44,260 nt of DNA from Spirochaetaceae bacterium 4572_59 (lineage in GTDB: Bacteria; Spirochaetota; Spirochaetia; DSM-2461): positions 1 through 44,260 of the forward strand of contig NBMC01000040.1 of NCBI GenBank assembly GCA_002084805.1, given 5' to 3'. Of this stretch, positions 15,996-24,081 are shown one piece after another. Below the pieces are notes generated by a model. It worked only from the letters and a program-made list of their open reading frames with translations. It made no database searches and was not told the origin of the DNA. Both the position numbers and the translations under genes were made by a program. How positions within the stretch are numbered: the stretch's first letter is position 1; each line of letters begins with the position of its first letter.

Positions 15996-16232
15996 CTAAA
16001 AAAGCTTCAATGACCGTAGGTCGTTGGAGCTTTTTTTATTTCTACAACGCAGGGACTCGAAGCGGAATCCCGATGCGAATACCTGGAGCGTAATCTGACA
16101 GGGATGTCAGATTAGGGATGGAGCCGGCCGGTAATGAAGCAGCACGATGCTGCTTCATTACCGGCGAGTCCTCTTCCAGGCACTAAAAAAGCTTCAATGA
16201 CCGTAGGTCGTTGGAGCTTTTTTTATTTCTAC
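15978..16232. repeat. 68-bp direct repeat of the tRNA-Leu 3' end plus terminator, flanking a hairpin element
   Basis: Bases 15978-16045 and 16165-16232 are identical over 68 positions. The repeat starts at CGAGTCC in the T loop of tRNA-Leu and runs through the acceptor 3' strand, the terminator and TTTCTAC. The 119-bp insert (16046-16164) is structured: TAATCTGACA/TGTCAGATTA (16091-16100 and 16105-16114) and an 18-bp perfect stem (16127-16144 and 16148-16165) with loop CGA. GGACTCG (16053-16059) and CGAGTCC (16165-16171) form an outer 7-bp inverted repeat. The layout resembles an attachment-site duplication around a minimal element, or an REP-like unit captured by a tRNA-end duplication. No integrase is nearby. 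Confidence 0.75.
16002..16037 (+). terminator. Terminator after tRNA-Leu (first copy)
   Basis: AAGCTTCAATGACC, loop GTA, GGTCGTTGGAGCTT and a run of Ts form a stable hairpin with G-U pairs and a U-tract. An identical copy stands at about 16189-16224 as part of the 68-bp direct repeat. Confidence 0.85.
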
Positions 16233-16351
16233 GAAGAGTGGGAATGTCGACCTCCTATGGATGATACATCTGGATTCATAGCAGAATGATATAGAAAATG
16301 ATTTATACATTTCGGGAGACAGCTCTTTTGGTCTTGATGGTAAAAAGAAGA

Positions 16352-16621
16352 TCAATCCAAATAGACATTCTTACGAGGTCCTACTATTACAACAAGGGTC
16401 ACGATCTCGCTATCGATGATATCGCAGATAATCCTGTAATCCCCGACTCTGTATCTCCACAGACCTTTTTTATCACCCACGAGTGCTTTTCCCTTTGTTT
16501 GCGGGTTTTCCAGTGTTGCTACCTCATCCTCAAGATAATCAAGGATTTTTGACTGCCATTTTTTATCTATCTTTCTAAGCTGCTTCTTGGCTGTTGCCGT
16601 AAAATCAACGTTCCAGGCCAA
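16352..16621 (-). CDS. RelE/ParE-family toxin
   Basis: An 89-residue protein with the RelE/ParE fold signature: WNVDFTATAKKQLRKIDK at the N-terminus, ALVGDKKGLWRYRVGDYRIICDI in the middle and VVIVGPRKNVYL at the end. Arg residues in the WRYRVGDYR segment and the C-terminal Arg are the usual catalytic or binding positions. RelE members cleave mRNA at the ribosome; ParE members inhibit gyrase. The conserved GLWRYRVGDYRI favours the RelE type. Its start overlaps the antitoxin gene by 17 bases. Confidence 0.88.
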   Translation of the reverse strand: MAWNVDFTATAKKQLRKIDKKWQSKILDYLEDEVATLENPQTKGKALVGDKKGLWRYRVGDYRIICDIIDSEIVTLVVIVGPRKNVYLD

Positions 16622-16817
16622 GTTCTTTTCTCATATCATCAATTGAAGTCCAGGGTTCTTCTTTTTCCAGAACGGCAAGGGCCAACAGGTATTCTTCTCT
16701 TTCTTCCAAGTAGTTGTTTATGGCTTCTTTCACATAATAGCTTTTACTCCGACCGGTTTCCTTTGCCAGGTGGGACAATTTATCTTCAACAGACGGATCA
16801 AGACGTACTGCCAACAT
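16605..16817 (-). CDS. Ribbon-helix-helix antitoxin of the RelE-like toxin
   Basis: A 70-residue protein starting MLAVRLDPSVEDKLSHLAKETGRSKSYYVKEAI, the beta strand plus two helices of a MetJ/Arc ribbon-helix-helix DNA-binding domain. The C-terminal part (EEPWTSIDDMRKELGLER) should wrap the toxin. AAGGAGG lies 6 bases before the ATG. The antitoxin gene precedes and overlaps the toxin gene, the usual order. Two GTATAAC repeats just upstream are the likely site of autoregulation. Confidence 0.87.
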   Translation of the reverse strand: MLAVRLDPSVEDKLSHLAKETGRSKSYYVKEAINNYLEEREEYLLALAVLEKEEPWTSIDDMRKELGLER

Positions 16818-16832
16818 TTAAGGCCTCCTTGT

Positions 16833-16848
16833 GTATAACAAGTATAAC
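16833..16848 (-). promoter_or_regulatory. Direct repeats over the toxin-antitoxin promoter
   Basis: GTATAAC occurs at 16833-16839 and 16842-16848, a 9-bp period. Read on the minus strand, each repeat contains TTATAC, a possible -10 box, about 20-30 bases before the antitoxin ATG. Ribbon-helix-helix antitoxins often bind such short repeats to repress their own operon. Confidence 0.5.
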
Positions 16849-16989
16849 GCCTTGACAAAACTGAAGCAATTGGAGTTCTGTATTTTTATGGATATTGACA
16901 TATTCGGGAAACGATCAAAACAATATATCTCTGATATAGAAAAAGACCTGACTACTGAAGGAGCTGATGCTATTCTAAAGTTTCAGGGG

Positions 16990-17571
16990 CTAGTATTCGA
17001 TCCCCTTCCTAGCTTGAATACCCTTTTCAAAGGCATGTTTAATCGGTCTCATCTCCGTGACCGTATCCGCGACCTCTATTATCTCAGCCGGAGCATTCCT
17101 GCCTGTTAGAATAATACTGAGATGCTCCGGTTTATTTTTTATGGCTTCGACAACAGCTTCTGTCGGAACATAAGCCAGGTCCATGGCAATATTTATTTCA
17201 TCAAGAACAAGTAATTTATACGAGCCTTCATCACTCCGCGCTTCTTCAATCATATTGCAGACAATATCCCAGCCTTTCATGGCAGATTCGATATCCTTTG
17301 CCTTGTCCTTGCTCTCCCAGGTAAAACCCTCACCGGATATAATATGAGTTATCTCATCAAAGTTCTTGAAAATTTCCTGCTCTCCTGTTTTCCATTTTCC
17401 TTTGATGAATTGAACAATTCCAACCTTCATACCATACCCGACTGCCCGGAATGCCGTTCCGAATGCAGCCGTAGACTTCCCCTTTCCATCACCTGTATTG
17501 ACGATAACAACCCCACGGTTAATTTGAGCTTTATTAATCCCATTGCTATGTTCTTTTTGGACTTCTGCCAT
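16990..17571 (-). CDS. cobO: Cob(I)yrinic acid a,c-diamide adenosyltransferase
   Basis: A 193-residue CobO/BtuR-type enzyme that transfers adenosyl from ATP to the cobalt of corrinoids. The P-loop is TGDGKGKST (about residues 26-34). Further family features are GIVQFIKGKWKTGEQ, LLVLDEINIAMDLAYV, ILTGRNAPAEIIEVADTVTEMRPIKHAFEKGIQARKGIEY. Length and the C-terminal KGIEY end are normal. AAGGAA precedes the ATG. No cobalamin riboswitch is visible upstream. The coenzyme would serve enzymes such as the B12-binding radical SAM protein at 25475 only if that protein used adenosylcobalamin, which is not certain. Confidence 0.92.
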   Translation of the reverse strand: MAEVQKEHSNGINKAQINRGVVIVNTGDGKGKSTAAFGTAFRAVGYGMKVGIVQFIKGKWKTGEQEIFKNFDEITHIISGEGFTWESKDKAKDIESAMKGWDIVCNMIEEARSDEGSYKLLVLDEINIAMDLAYVPTEAVVEAIKNKPEHLSIILTGRNAPAEIIEVADTVTEMRPIKHAFEKGIQARKGIEY

Positions 17572-17653
17572 ATGATTTCCTTGAAATATTTTTTGCTTTT
17601 AAAATCTGAGTGTAAATTCAAAAAGACTTAATAGCAATTGAAGATAGGAAAAG

Positions 17654-20269
17654 TCACAAACCTTTCGTCTTAATCCTCTCTAACGCCCAGAGTGTATACT
17701 TCCGGACCTTCCTATCAGGATCCTGTTCCAACTCCTTCAGAATAGCTGTACCTTCGGCGGTATTCAAAGCCTCCAAAGCTTTGCTTACACTGATCCTTAC
17801 TTCCTGATTGGGATCCCGGGCAGCCAGCACTATGCCTCTGAACGCCGCCTTTGTCCTTACAGCAGACAAAAAGTCCGCAGCCTCTTTCCGGACCCTGGGA
17901 TCTCTGTGCTTCAGTTTTCGAATATTAGATTCTACATAGCCTGATGATTCCAGAACATCCGCGATATAATGATAGAGAGAAGGAATATCCTCTTTCAGAA
18001 GCTCCACCATCAGTCTTTCCCCGTCGATACCCATCATTTCTACAGAACGACTTATATCATCTCTCAACTGTGGTCCGGCATCTTTGAACTGTTCAACCAG
18101 GATCGTCAGACATTTTTTATCCCGCTTCTTACTTAATCCCTCAATACATTCAAATTTTAATTCACCATCCTTGTCTATTTTCTGAACCAGGATTTCAACG
18201 GATTTAGGATTTACAGACCTGGAGAGCCCGATGATTGCCGCTCTTTTTACAGATATAACTTCATTCTCATCGTTGAGCTGCAGATCAAGTTTCTGCAATA
18301 CGGCATCACTACCGAAAGATCCAAGAGCTTTTGCCGCTTCAAGCCTGACATTTTCAACAGGATCACGGAGCATTGCCGCACTCTTATTCAGCTGTTTCGT
18401 ATCTTTATAATCTACCAGAGCCCAGATACAGGCTATCCGAACTTCGGGGTTGGCATCGGCCAGGCCCTCCTGAATTTTCTTGAGAAAGGTTTTCTTTTCA
18501 GTAGCGGGGAGACAAACAATAAGAGACGCACGACTCTGTGCATCTACAGAGTTCAGAATAGCTTCCACCCTCTCATCAAAAAGTTTCTCCGCATAGGAGG
18601 AACTCAGCATTTTTGCGAATTCCTTTCCCTCTTCCAGAGGAAGAATGGACAGATTTTCCAAGATGGTCTGCAGGCAGTACTCTTTTTTCATCTCCCCCAG
18701 AATTTTCAGAGCTTGGATTCTAACAGGATGAGAATAGGCTGTCCGCCCCTTGTTGATAATATCCAGAACTATTTCCAGGACTTCAGGCTGCGGCATTTTC
18801 AATAAAGCGGCCCTCAGATCATCCTTCAGTTCAAAGTCCTGATCTTTGAGGTATATTTCCAGTTGGGGCAGAGCAATGAAACTACTACGTTCGGGGATCC
18901 ACTGCAAAGCCCCTGCCATGAGCACACTATCCCCTTTGACAGAATCCATCTCCTCTATCAATAGAATCAGAGCATCATCATTTCCATGCAGGGAAATACA
19001 TTCCAGAGTGTTTCTGTAAATTTCGATAAAGTCAGCATCTTTTTTTTGATCCTGCGATAGTTTAAAGACCTTTATCGCAAGAGCCAGCAAAGCTTTTTGG
19101 TTTGTTATACCTTTAAGGAGTCTGGAAGCAATCAACAGTGTCCCGGGATTATCCACTTTTTCAACATCATATAAAAACCTGGTTACATTAACGTCTTCAG
19201 CATGCTTAAGAAGAGTAAAATTCCTTTCCAGTCCCTTCTGATCACTCAGATGACTCTCTTTAAAAAGACGGCTTAAAATCCCACAATTCTGGAGAAAAAT
19301 GGCCGCACTCTGGCGGAGTTCCAGATTATCCGTTTCGAGATTTTTCATGGCAAAATCCCGATCCTCTTCAGAGTCCTTTTCCAGTAGCTGCAGGATATGC
19401 AAGGATTGTTCTGTCTTGAAATTTTCATTCTTCCAGCTGTAGAAAGAGTGAAAATCCTTCATTATCCGCTCTTTGGAGGCTTTCCGCACCTCCAATGACG
19501 GGTCATTCAGCAAATGACTTTTCATATCATCAAAAAGAAAAGACCCACTTGTACTGATTTCTTTTGCATCATAAGGCTTGGCATCCTTATCTATTTCTCT
19601 AACAACTGTGGCCCGGACCAGAGCATGGGAGTCATCTAAAGATTCCCACACAGAACGATCGGAACGAGGATCACCATCATGAAGCAGTATTTTAATTGCA
19701 AAATATCTGGCAGCCCATTCCGGATCTCCTGTCATCTCTCGAATTTCATCCATCCTATCCTGAAAAAGAACCATGGCCTTATCTCCGTCAAAGTCCTTTC
19801 CCCTGCTGGAAAGGGCAATCTTTCTTAAAATCAGCAAATCTTTGCTTTCATTGATATACAGGACAAGCCGGTCCGCTACCTTCTTGTTATTCAGTGCTTT
19901 TTCAAAAACCGTAAAGAGACCTGTTTCAGGAATAAATTCCAGTATCCAGTCCAAGTTCTGCATACTCCCGCTACGGGAGAACTGATCAATCCAGAATGTT
20001 CCCAGATGAAGCAAGTCCGGTAGATTGAAATCGGATGTCCGGGATATTTCCGTTATCCCCCTGGATTTTCTGCAAAGATACTCAAAGGAGTATTTTTCCA
20101 GCAATTGAATACTGCTTCTACTTTCTGCTGCTTCCTTCAAGAGTTTTTGAAAAATCTTTTTCCTGCGGAATACTAGAAAATGCAAAACAGATAAACCGGC
20201 AATGACAAGCGCGGCCGCAATGATGTAATAAAAAGCTAATTCTGAAAATAATTGTTTGAGCTGATCCAT
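17654..20269 (-). CDS. Membrane-anchored HEAT-repeat protein
   Basis: An 871-residue protein with one N-terminal transmembrane helix (FYYIIAAALVIAGLSVLHFLVF, about residues 12-34), then helical HEAT/PBS-lyase-type repeats over most of its length. Clear repeats near the C-terminus are NPEVRIACIWALVDYKD, DPVENVRLEAAKALGSF, DPRVRKEAADFL, DPNQEVRISVSKALEAL and DPDRKVRKYTLWALERI. Such repeats form a curved scaffold for protein binding; no catalytic domain is visible. It begins 12 bases after the adenylate cyclase stop, so both are co-transcribed, and it may organise or sense the cyclase (inference). Confidence 0.8.
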   Translation of the reverse strand: MDQLKQLFSELAFYYIIAAALVIAGLSVLHFLVFRRKKIFQKLLKEAAESRSSIQLLEKYSFEYLCRKSRGITEISRTSDFNLPDLLHLGTFWIDQFSRSGSMQNLDWILEFIPETGLFTVFEKALNNKKVADRLVLYINESKDLLILRKIALSSRGKDFDGDKAMVLFQDRMDEIREMTGDPEWAARYFAIKILLHDGDPRSDRSVWESLDDSHALVRATVVREIDKDAKPYDAKEISTSGSFLFDDMKSHLLNDPSLEVRKASKERIMKDFHSFYSWKNENFKTEQSLHILQLLEKDSEEDRDFAMKNLETDNLELRQSAAIFLQNCGILSRLFKESHLSDQKGLERNFTLLKHAEDVNVTRFLYDVEKVDNPGTLLIASRLLKGITNQKALLALAIKVFKLSQDQKKDADFIEIYRNTLECISLHGNDDALILLIEEMDSVKGDSVLMAGALQWIPERSSFIALPQLEIYLKDQDFELKDDLRAALLKMPQPEVLEIVLDIINKGRTAYSHPVRIQALKILGEMKKEYCLQTILENLSILPLEEGKEFAKMLSSSYAEKLFDERVEAILNSVDAQSRASLIVCLPATEKKTFLKKIQEGLADANPEVRIACIWALVDYKDTKQLNKSAAMLRDPVENVRLEAAKALGSFGSDAVLQKLDLQLNDENEVISVKRAAIIGLSRSVNPKSVEILVQKIDKDGELKFECIEGLSKKRDKKCLTILVEQFKDAGPQLRDDISRSVEMMGIDGERLMVELLKEDIPSLYHYIADVLESSGYVESNIRKLKHRDPRVRKEAADFLSAVRTKAAFRGIVLAARDPNQEVRISVSKALEALNTAEGTAILKELEQDPDRKVRKYTLWALERIKTKGL

Positions 20270-20281
20270 AATCCGTCCTTC

Positions 20282-21856
20282 TTATGCCATACCGGCAACG
20301 TTATATATCTCAATTGGTTTTATTTTTCCCTTTACTTTGACGGCTGCTCTCTTTTCCAGAATGAAACGATCATCAAGATGCAGTCTTGTCTCCTCTGTAA
20401 TGATAATCTCCCCGGCTTCCGAAACACCTTCCAGCCTGGCCGCAAGGTTTACGGTATCACCGATAACCGTATAGTCCATTCTTCTTGAACTGCCCAGATT
20501 TCCCGCAACAAGATCTCCCGTATGCATCCCGAAACCGACCGCCAGATGTTCTGCTTTTCCGTGGAAAAAATTTCTTTTTGTGGATTTTACAAGATTCTGG
20601 ATTTCTACGGCACAGGAAACAGCTTTTATGGCATCCTCTTGTTCATTTACCATAGGAACCCCCCAGGCCGCCATAATACAATCACCGATAAATTTATCTA
20701 TATAACCACCATATTTGATAATAATCTCCACGGCTTCCGTAAAATACTCATTCAAAACATCAATAATATATTCCGGCGTTTTATCCTCGGAAAAAGATGT
20801 ATAACCGCGGATATCAGCAAAAAAAACCGTTGCATGTTTACTACCTCCCCCAGGTTTAACCAGTTCAGGAGAATCCATCAGATTCTGAACAATATCATTG
20901 GAAAGATAGCGGGCAAACATATCTTTGATGACTCTCCGGTCCTCTTTTGCCACAGCTGCAGATTCTTTCAGCTGCCGCTCTTTAGACTGATCTGTAAAAA
21001 GCAGGGTTAATCCTCTGTGTTTTCCTCTGATTCCCCGCAAGGGAGATATATTCAGAGAAAAATCCATATCCCTATTATCTTGAGGCCGTTTATAGATACC
21101 TTCCAGACCCAGCAGCTCCTTTCCTGTATCTCTTACCCTGTCAAAGGAGTTCAGAATTTTTTTACCTATGGCTTTTTCAAAGACTTTTTGAATATCCAGG
21201 CCCAGATGCTCTTCTGTAAGATTCAGACTCTCTTCCGCCTGTCTGTTAAAATATTCAATCCGGTCATTCTCATCTGTTGTGATTAAAAGGTTCGTCATGG
21301 AAGAGAAAATACTTCTCTGATAATGTTCCAGTTCTTCTACCTGTTTTACATAATCCCTCAGCTCTCTATACAACCGGGCATTATGGAGCATTCCACTGGC
21401 CTGCCTGGAAAATGATTTTATAAAATTGAAACTGGCACTGGTATAATAGTTTTCTTTCCGGGAGTTCAGAAACAGAACTCCCATATTCAGTTTTTTTGTA
21501 ATAATAGGAAGGGCAATCCCGCTGTTCATCTGTGCATTTAGAAACAGATCGTGAAAGGCCAGTTTCTTTCTTTCCTGAAGAACAAGCGCCATAGAACTCT
21601 CCTGAAGGAACTCTATAAGTTCTGACTGTTCCGGAATTTCAGCAGGAATGATAAAATTTCCACGTTTATACATCATTTTCAGATCAGAACGGGAGGATTC
21701 ATAATCTTTAAACAGATAGAGTGCTGCCAGATCTGAATGGGTAATATCAAGAGACTGTTCAACCAGAACAGAGATAAGAGGTTTCAATTCGTATTCTCCA
21801 GAGAGGAGAGTGCTGGCTCTAAGCAGTTCATCCAGGACAGTTTGTTCATTAATCAT
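20282..21856 (-). CDS. Adenylate cyclase with GAF and PAS domains
   Basis: A 524-residue soluble class III cyclase. A GAF-type sensor (about residues 10-170) is followed by a PAS domain (about 190-310; MTNLLITTDENDRIEYFN) and the catalytic domain (about 340-515). Catalytic features are metal-binding Asp in VFFADIRGYTSFSED and GDCIMAAWGVP, the adenine-selecting Lys in YIDKFIGD and Asp in RRMDYTVIGDTVNLAARLEG, which favour ATP over GTP. Transition-state Asn and Arg are present in the last motif. AGAGGGAG stands about 8 bases before the ATG. It shares an operon with the HEAT protein and diverges from the FHA gene, suggesting a signalling module. Confidence 0.92.
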   Translation of the reverse strand: MINEQTVLDELLRASTLLSGEYELKPLISVLVEQSLDITHSDLAALYLFKDYESSRSDLKMMYKRGNFIIPAEIPEQSELIEFLQESSMALVLQERKKLAFHDLFLNAQMNSGIALPIITKKLNMGVLFLNSRKENYYTSASFNFIKSFSRQASGMLHNARLYRELRDYVKQVEELEHYQRSIFSSMTNLLITTDENDRIEYFNRQAEESLNLTEEHLGLDIQKVFEKAIGKKILNSFDRVRDTGKELLGLEGIYKRPQDNRDMDFSLNISPLRGIRGKHRGLTLLFTDQSKERQLKESAAVAKEDRRVIKDMFARYLSNDIVQNLMDSPELVKPGGGSKHATVFFADIRGYTSFSEDKTPEYIIDVLNEYFTEAVEIIIKYGGYIDKFIGDCIMAAWGVPMVNEQEDAIKAVSCAVEIQNLVKSTKRNFFHGKAEHLAVGFGMHTGDLVAGNLGSSRRMDYTVIGDTVNLAARLEGVSEAGEIIITEETRLHLDDRFILEKRAAVKVKGKIKPIEIYNVAGMA

Positions 21857-22015
21857 TAAAAAACTCCCTCTTATGGACAGTGGATATCTTTGAAATAATA
21901 TAAGAGAAAAATTGCACTTACAAGGATTTAATAAAACTCTTCTCTTACTGAAAACTTCGGATGACCTCCTCCATAGTTTATGTTATCATGTCCGAATCAA
22001 CACAGGAGACAAAAG

Positions 22016-22396
22016 ATGAAAGAAGATACCATTATTCGGGAGAATCCTGGTAAAAAGAAAATAATCTCCTTTCTGACAGGCCGCGGGGTCATAACTACGC
22101 TCTCCTCGGATAAGCTCGGAAAATCCTATATAATCGACAGGGAATCAGTTTTAATCGGGAGAGATCCCAGTTGTGATATCTGTATCGATGATCCTCTCAT
22201 AAGTAAAGTTCACAGCCGTTTTACGGTTGAAGAAGATAAAATCTTCCGAATTGAAGACCTGGGATCAACAAACGGTACGTTTTTAAATAAAAAAAAGCTT
22301 TCCAAGCCTTCCCAGCTTCACTATAGTGACCGAATTGTTCTCGGTGGAACAATCTTCAGGTTTTTTATTGAAGAAGCCCTTGATAAAACAATGTGA
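22016..22396 (+). CDS. FHA-domain protein
   Basis: A 126-residue protein consisting mainly of a forkhead-associated domain, which binds phosphothreonine peptides: YIIDRESVLIGRDPSCDICIDDPLISKVHSRF and then EDLGSTNGTFLNKKKL. The conserved Gly-Arg, Ser, His and Asn positions are all present. An ATG at 21980 is in frame, but GGAG lies 7 bases before the ATG at 22016, so I chose the latter. It ends 15 bases before the GntR gene, so the two are probably co-transcribed. A Ser/Thr kinase partner is not in this window. Confidence 0.88.
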   Translation: MKEDTIIRENPGKKKIISFLTGRGVITTLSSDKLGKSYIIDRESVLIGRDPSCDICIDDPLISKVHSRFTVEEDKIFRIEDLGSTNGTFLNKKKLSKPSQLHYSDRIVLGGTIFRFFIEEALDKTM

Positions 22397-22411
22397 TATC
22401 AGGAGAAAAAT

Positions 22412-23149
22412 ATGTCTACAGGAAAATTACCCATACTGGTTCAACAAACTTATAATGGAATTAAGAAAATTATTGAGCTGGGAGATTATGATGACCATGG
22501 ACAGCTTCCCTCTGAGAATATTCTCTCTGAAAGACTGAATGTCAGCCGGGCAACAATTCGGACAGCCCTGGCTAAACTTGAATATGACGGAGTCATTAAA
22601 AGGATTCATGGCAAGGGAACATTCATCAGAGAAAAATCCATAAATCTTGAAACATCCCTTCAGGAAAAATGGGATTTTATTCCCATGCTCGAAGAGAATG
22701 GCAGAAAAGTGAAAATTGAACTTCTCGGTATCAAACAAAGAACTGCCGGAACCAATGATGCCAACCTCCTGAATGTCAGAAATACAACAGAAATCATTGA
22801 AATAACACGCCTGTACCTGGCAGATGGTCAACCGGTCATCTATTCCCGGAATATATTTTCAAAAAGCTTCCTTAACAAAAGCGCTGACCCCATTCTCATG
22901 AACTATCAATGCACAGCTTATGAACTATTTCAGGACTACTTTACAGAACATGCCGAAAGTTCCTTAACGGATCTGCTCCCGGTACTACCTAATGAAATAG
23001 TAGCGGAAAAACTGCAGATTGAATCCTCAACACCCATCCTACTCTTTAAAGATTTCTTTATCACAAAGGGAGAACACATCCTGCTGGCTGGAGAAAACTA
23101 TATGCATGATAAACTGCTGAAGCTCCGCTTTTTAAGCAATCCTGTCTGA
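22412..23149 (+). CDS. GntR-family regulator, HutC/UTRA type
   Basis: A 245-residue transcription factor. The winged helix-turn-helix covers about residues 10-75 (GQLPSENILSERLNVSRATIRTALAKLEYDGVIKRIHGKGTFI) and a UTRA ligand-binding domain follows to the end (EIIEITRLYLADGQPVIYSRN, LLFKDFFITKGEHILLAGENYM). Ligands for this class are small metabolites such as sugar phosphates, amino acids or fatty acids. AGGAG precedes the ATG. No obvious metabolic operon is adjacent, so its targets are probably elsewhere, or it controls itself and the FHA gene. Confidence 0.9.
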   Translation: MSTGKLPILVQQTYNGIKKIIELGDYDDHGQLPSENILSERLNVSRATIRTALAKLEYDGVIKRIHGKGTFIREKSINLETSLQEKWDFIPMLEENGRKVKIELLGIKQRTAGTNDANLLNVRNTTEIIEITRLYLADGQPVIYSRNIFSKSFLNKSADPILMNYQCTAYELFQDYFTEHAESSLTDLLPVLPNEIVAEKLQIESSTPILLFKDFFITKGEHILLAGENYMHDKLLKLRFLSNPV

Positions 23150-23249
23150 TCGGAAACTTCAGGTATTAGAATATTTCTAAATTTGATAGTACAGTTGTAT
23201 AATAGAAACAGACGTTTCAATACCGATATTATTAAAAGAGGCCTTATCA

Positions 23250-24041
23250 ATGAAAAAGTATTTGATCCGATTTTTACTGGGAATCTGCTTTATCGGCTTG
23301 ATTTCAGCACAAGAAAGCCGTAGCATCACTATTACAAATAATCTGAGTGATTCTATTTACTATCTGTACTTTTCTTCCAAAGGAGAACAGGGCTGGGGAA
23401 ATGACCGCCTTGGCGATGATATTCTTGAAATTGATCAGACTATTACTATTGATCTAGACACAGAAAACTCCAGCACTGTTATCAATCTGATGGCTGAAGA
23501 TGAAATGGAAAAAACATATAGAATTGATAATATCAATCTTCTTGAAGCGGATACTATTGTTATCACAGATGAGGATTTCATACCCTTTGGCGGTAGAAAT
23601 CCGCTTGTCCGAAGCCTTAGCTTTTTTAATGAAACCGGTGAGGATCTCTATTACCTCTATGTTTCATCCAACAGCTCCATGTATTGGGGTGATGATATTC
23701 TAGGTGAAGAGGTCCTCTATAATAATGAATCCTATACGGTAGAACTTCCTATTGACGCAGACTATCCCCAACATGACCTGATGGCCGAGGGAGAGAGCGG
23801 ATCCAGCTATGAAATTCTGAATGAAAACCTTATTGAACAGGACAATATTTATTTCACAGAAGAAAATTTGAGTGAGTCCGCTGATGACTACGATGATTAT
23901 AACGACGACGACTATGATAGTTACGAAGATGACTATCATGAAGCGTATCTGGAAGGGTACAGGGAAGGCTACAGGGAAGCATGGAAAGAAGCTTACAGAC
24001 TGGGATTCCAGGATGCAAGAAAAGGAAGTCTTGAGAATTAG
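23250..24041 (+). CDS. Secreted protein with two internal repeats and an acidic linker (unknown function)
   Basis: A 263-residue exported protein. The signal peptide is MKKYLIRFLLGICFIGLISA. Two homologous modules of about 90 residues follow: one around SITITNNLSDSIYYLYFSS...WGNDRLGDDIL and one around SLSFFNETGEDLYYLYVSS...WGDDILGEEVL, each ending in a D/E-rich strand. Then comes an Asp/Tyr linker (DDYDDYNDDDYDSY) and a C-terminal helix with YLEGYREGYREAWKEAYRLG. The repeats look like beta-rich domains, perhaps calcium-binding given their acidic loops (inference). AGAGG precedes the ATG, and TATAAT at 23198 may be the -10 box. I do not recognise the family. Confidence 0.75.
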   Translation: MKKYLIRFLLGICFIGLISAQESRSITITNNLSDSIYYLYFSSKGEQGWGNDRLGDDILEIDQTITIDLDTENSSTVINLMAEDEMEKTYRIDNINLLEADTIVITDEDFIPFGGRNPLVRSLSFFNETGEDLYYLYVSSNSSMYWGDDILGEEVLYNNESYTVELPIDADYPQHDLMAEGESGSSYEILNENLIEQDNIYFTEENLSESADDYDDYNDDDYDSYEDDYHEAYLEGYREGYREAWKEAYRLGFQDARKGSLEN

Positions 24042-24051
24042 GATATAATCC

Positions 24052-24081
24052 GACCAGCTATAAAAGAGCTGGTCTTTTTTT
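24052..24081 (+). terminator. Intrinsic terminator after the secreted repeat protein
   Basis: GACCAGCT (24052-24059), loop ATAAAAG and AGCTGGTC (24067-24074) are followed by seven Ts. It overlaps the last codon of the convergent gene at 24080. Confidence 0.88.

Noticed and set aside
16831-17109. Plus-strand frame of 92 codons overlapping cobO
   Set aside because: More than a third lies antisense to conserved cobO codons. Only the first part outside cobO may be a gene stub, so it is recorded as a finding and not as a gene.
17572-17653. Cobalamin riboswitch before cobO
   Set aside because: The 82-bp gap is too short and lacks the B12 box and stem pattern.
20252-21286. Plus-strand frames antisense to the adenylate cyclase gene
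   Set aside because: They lie wholly opposite conserved cyclase, PAS and GAF codons and have no start signals.
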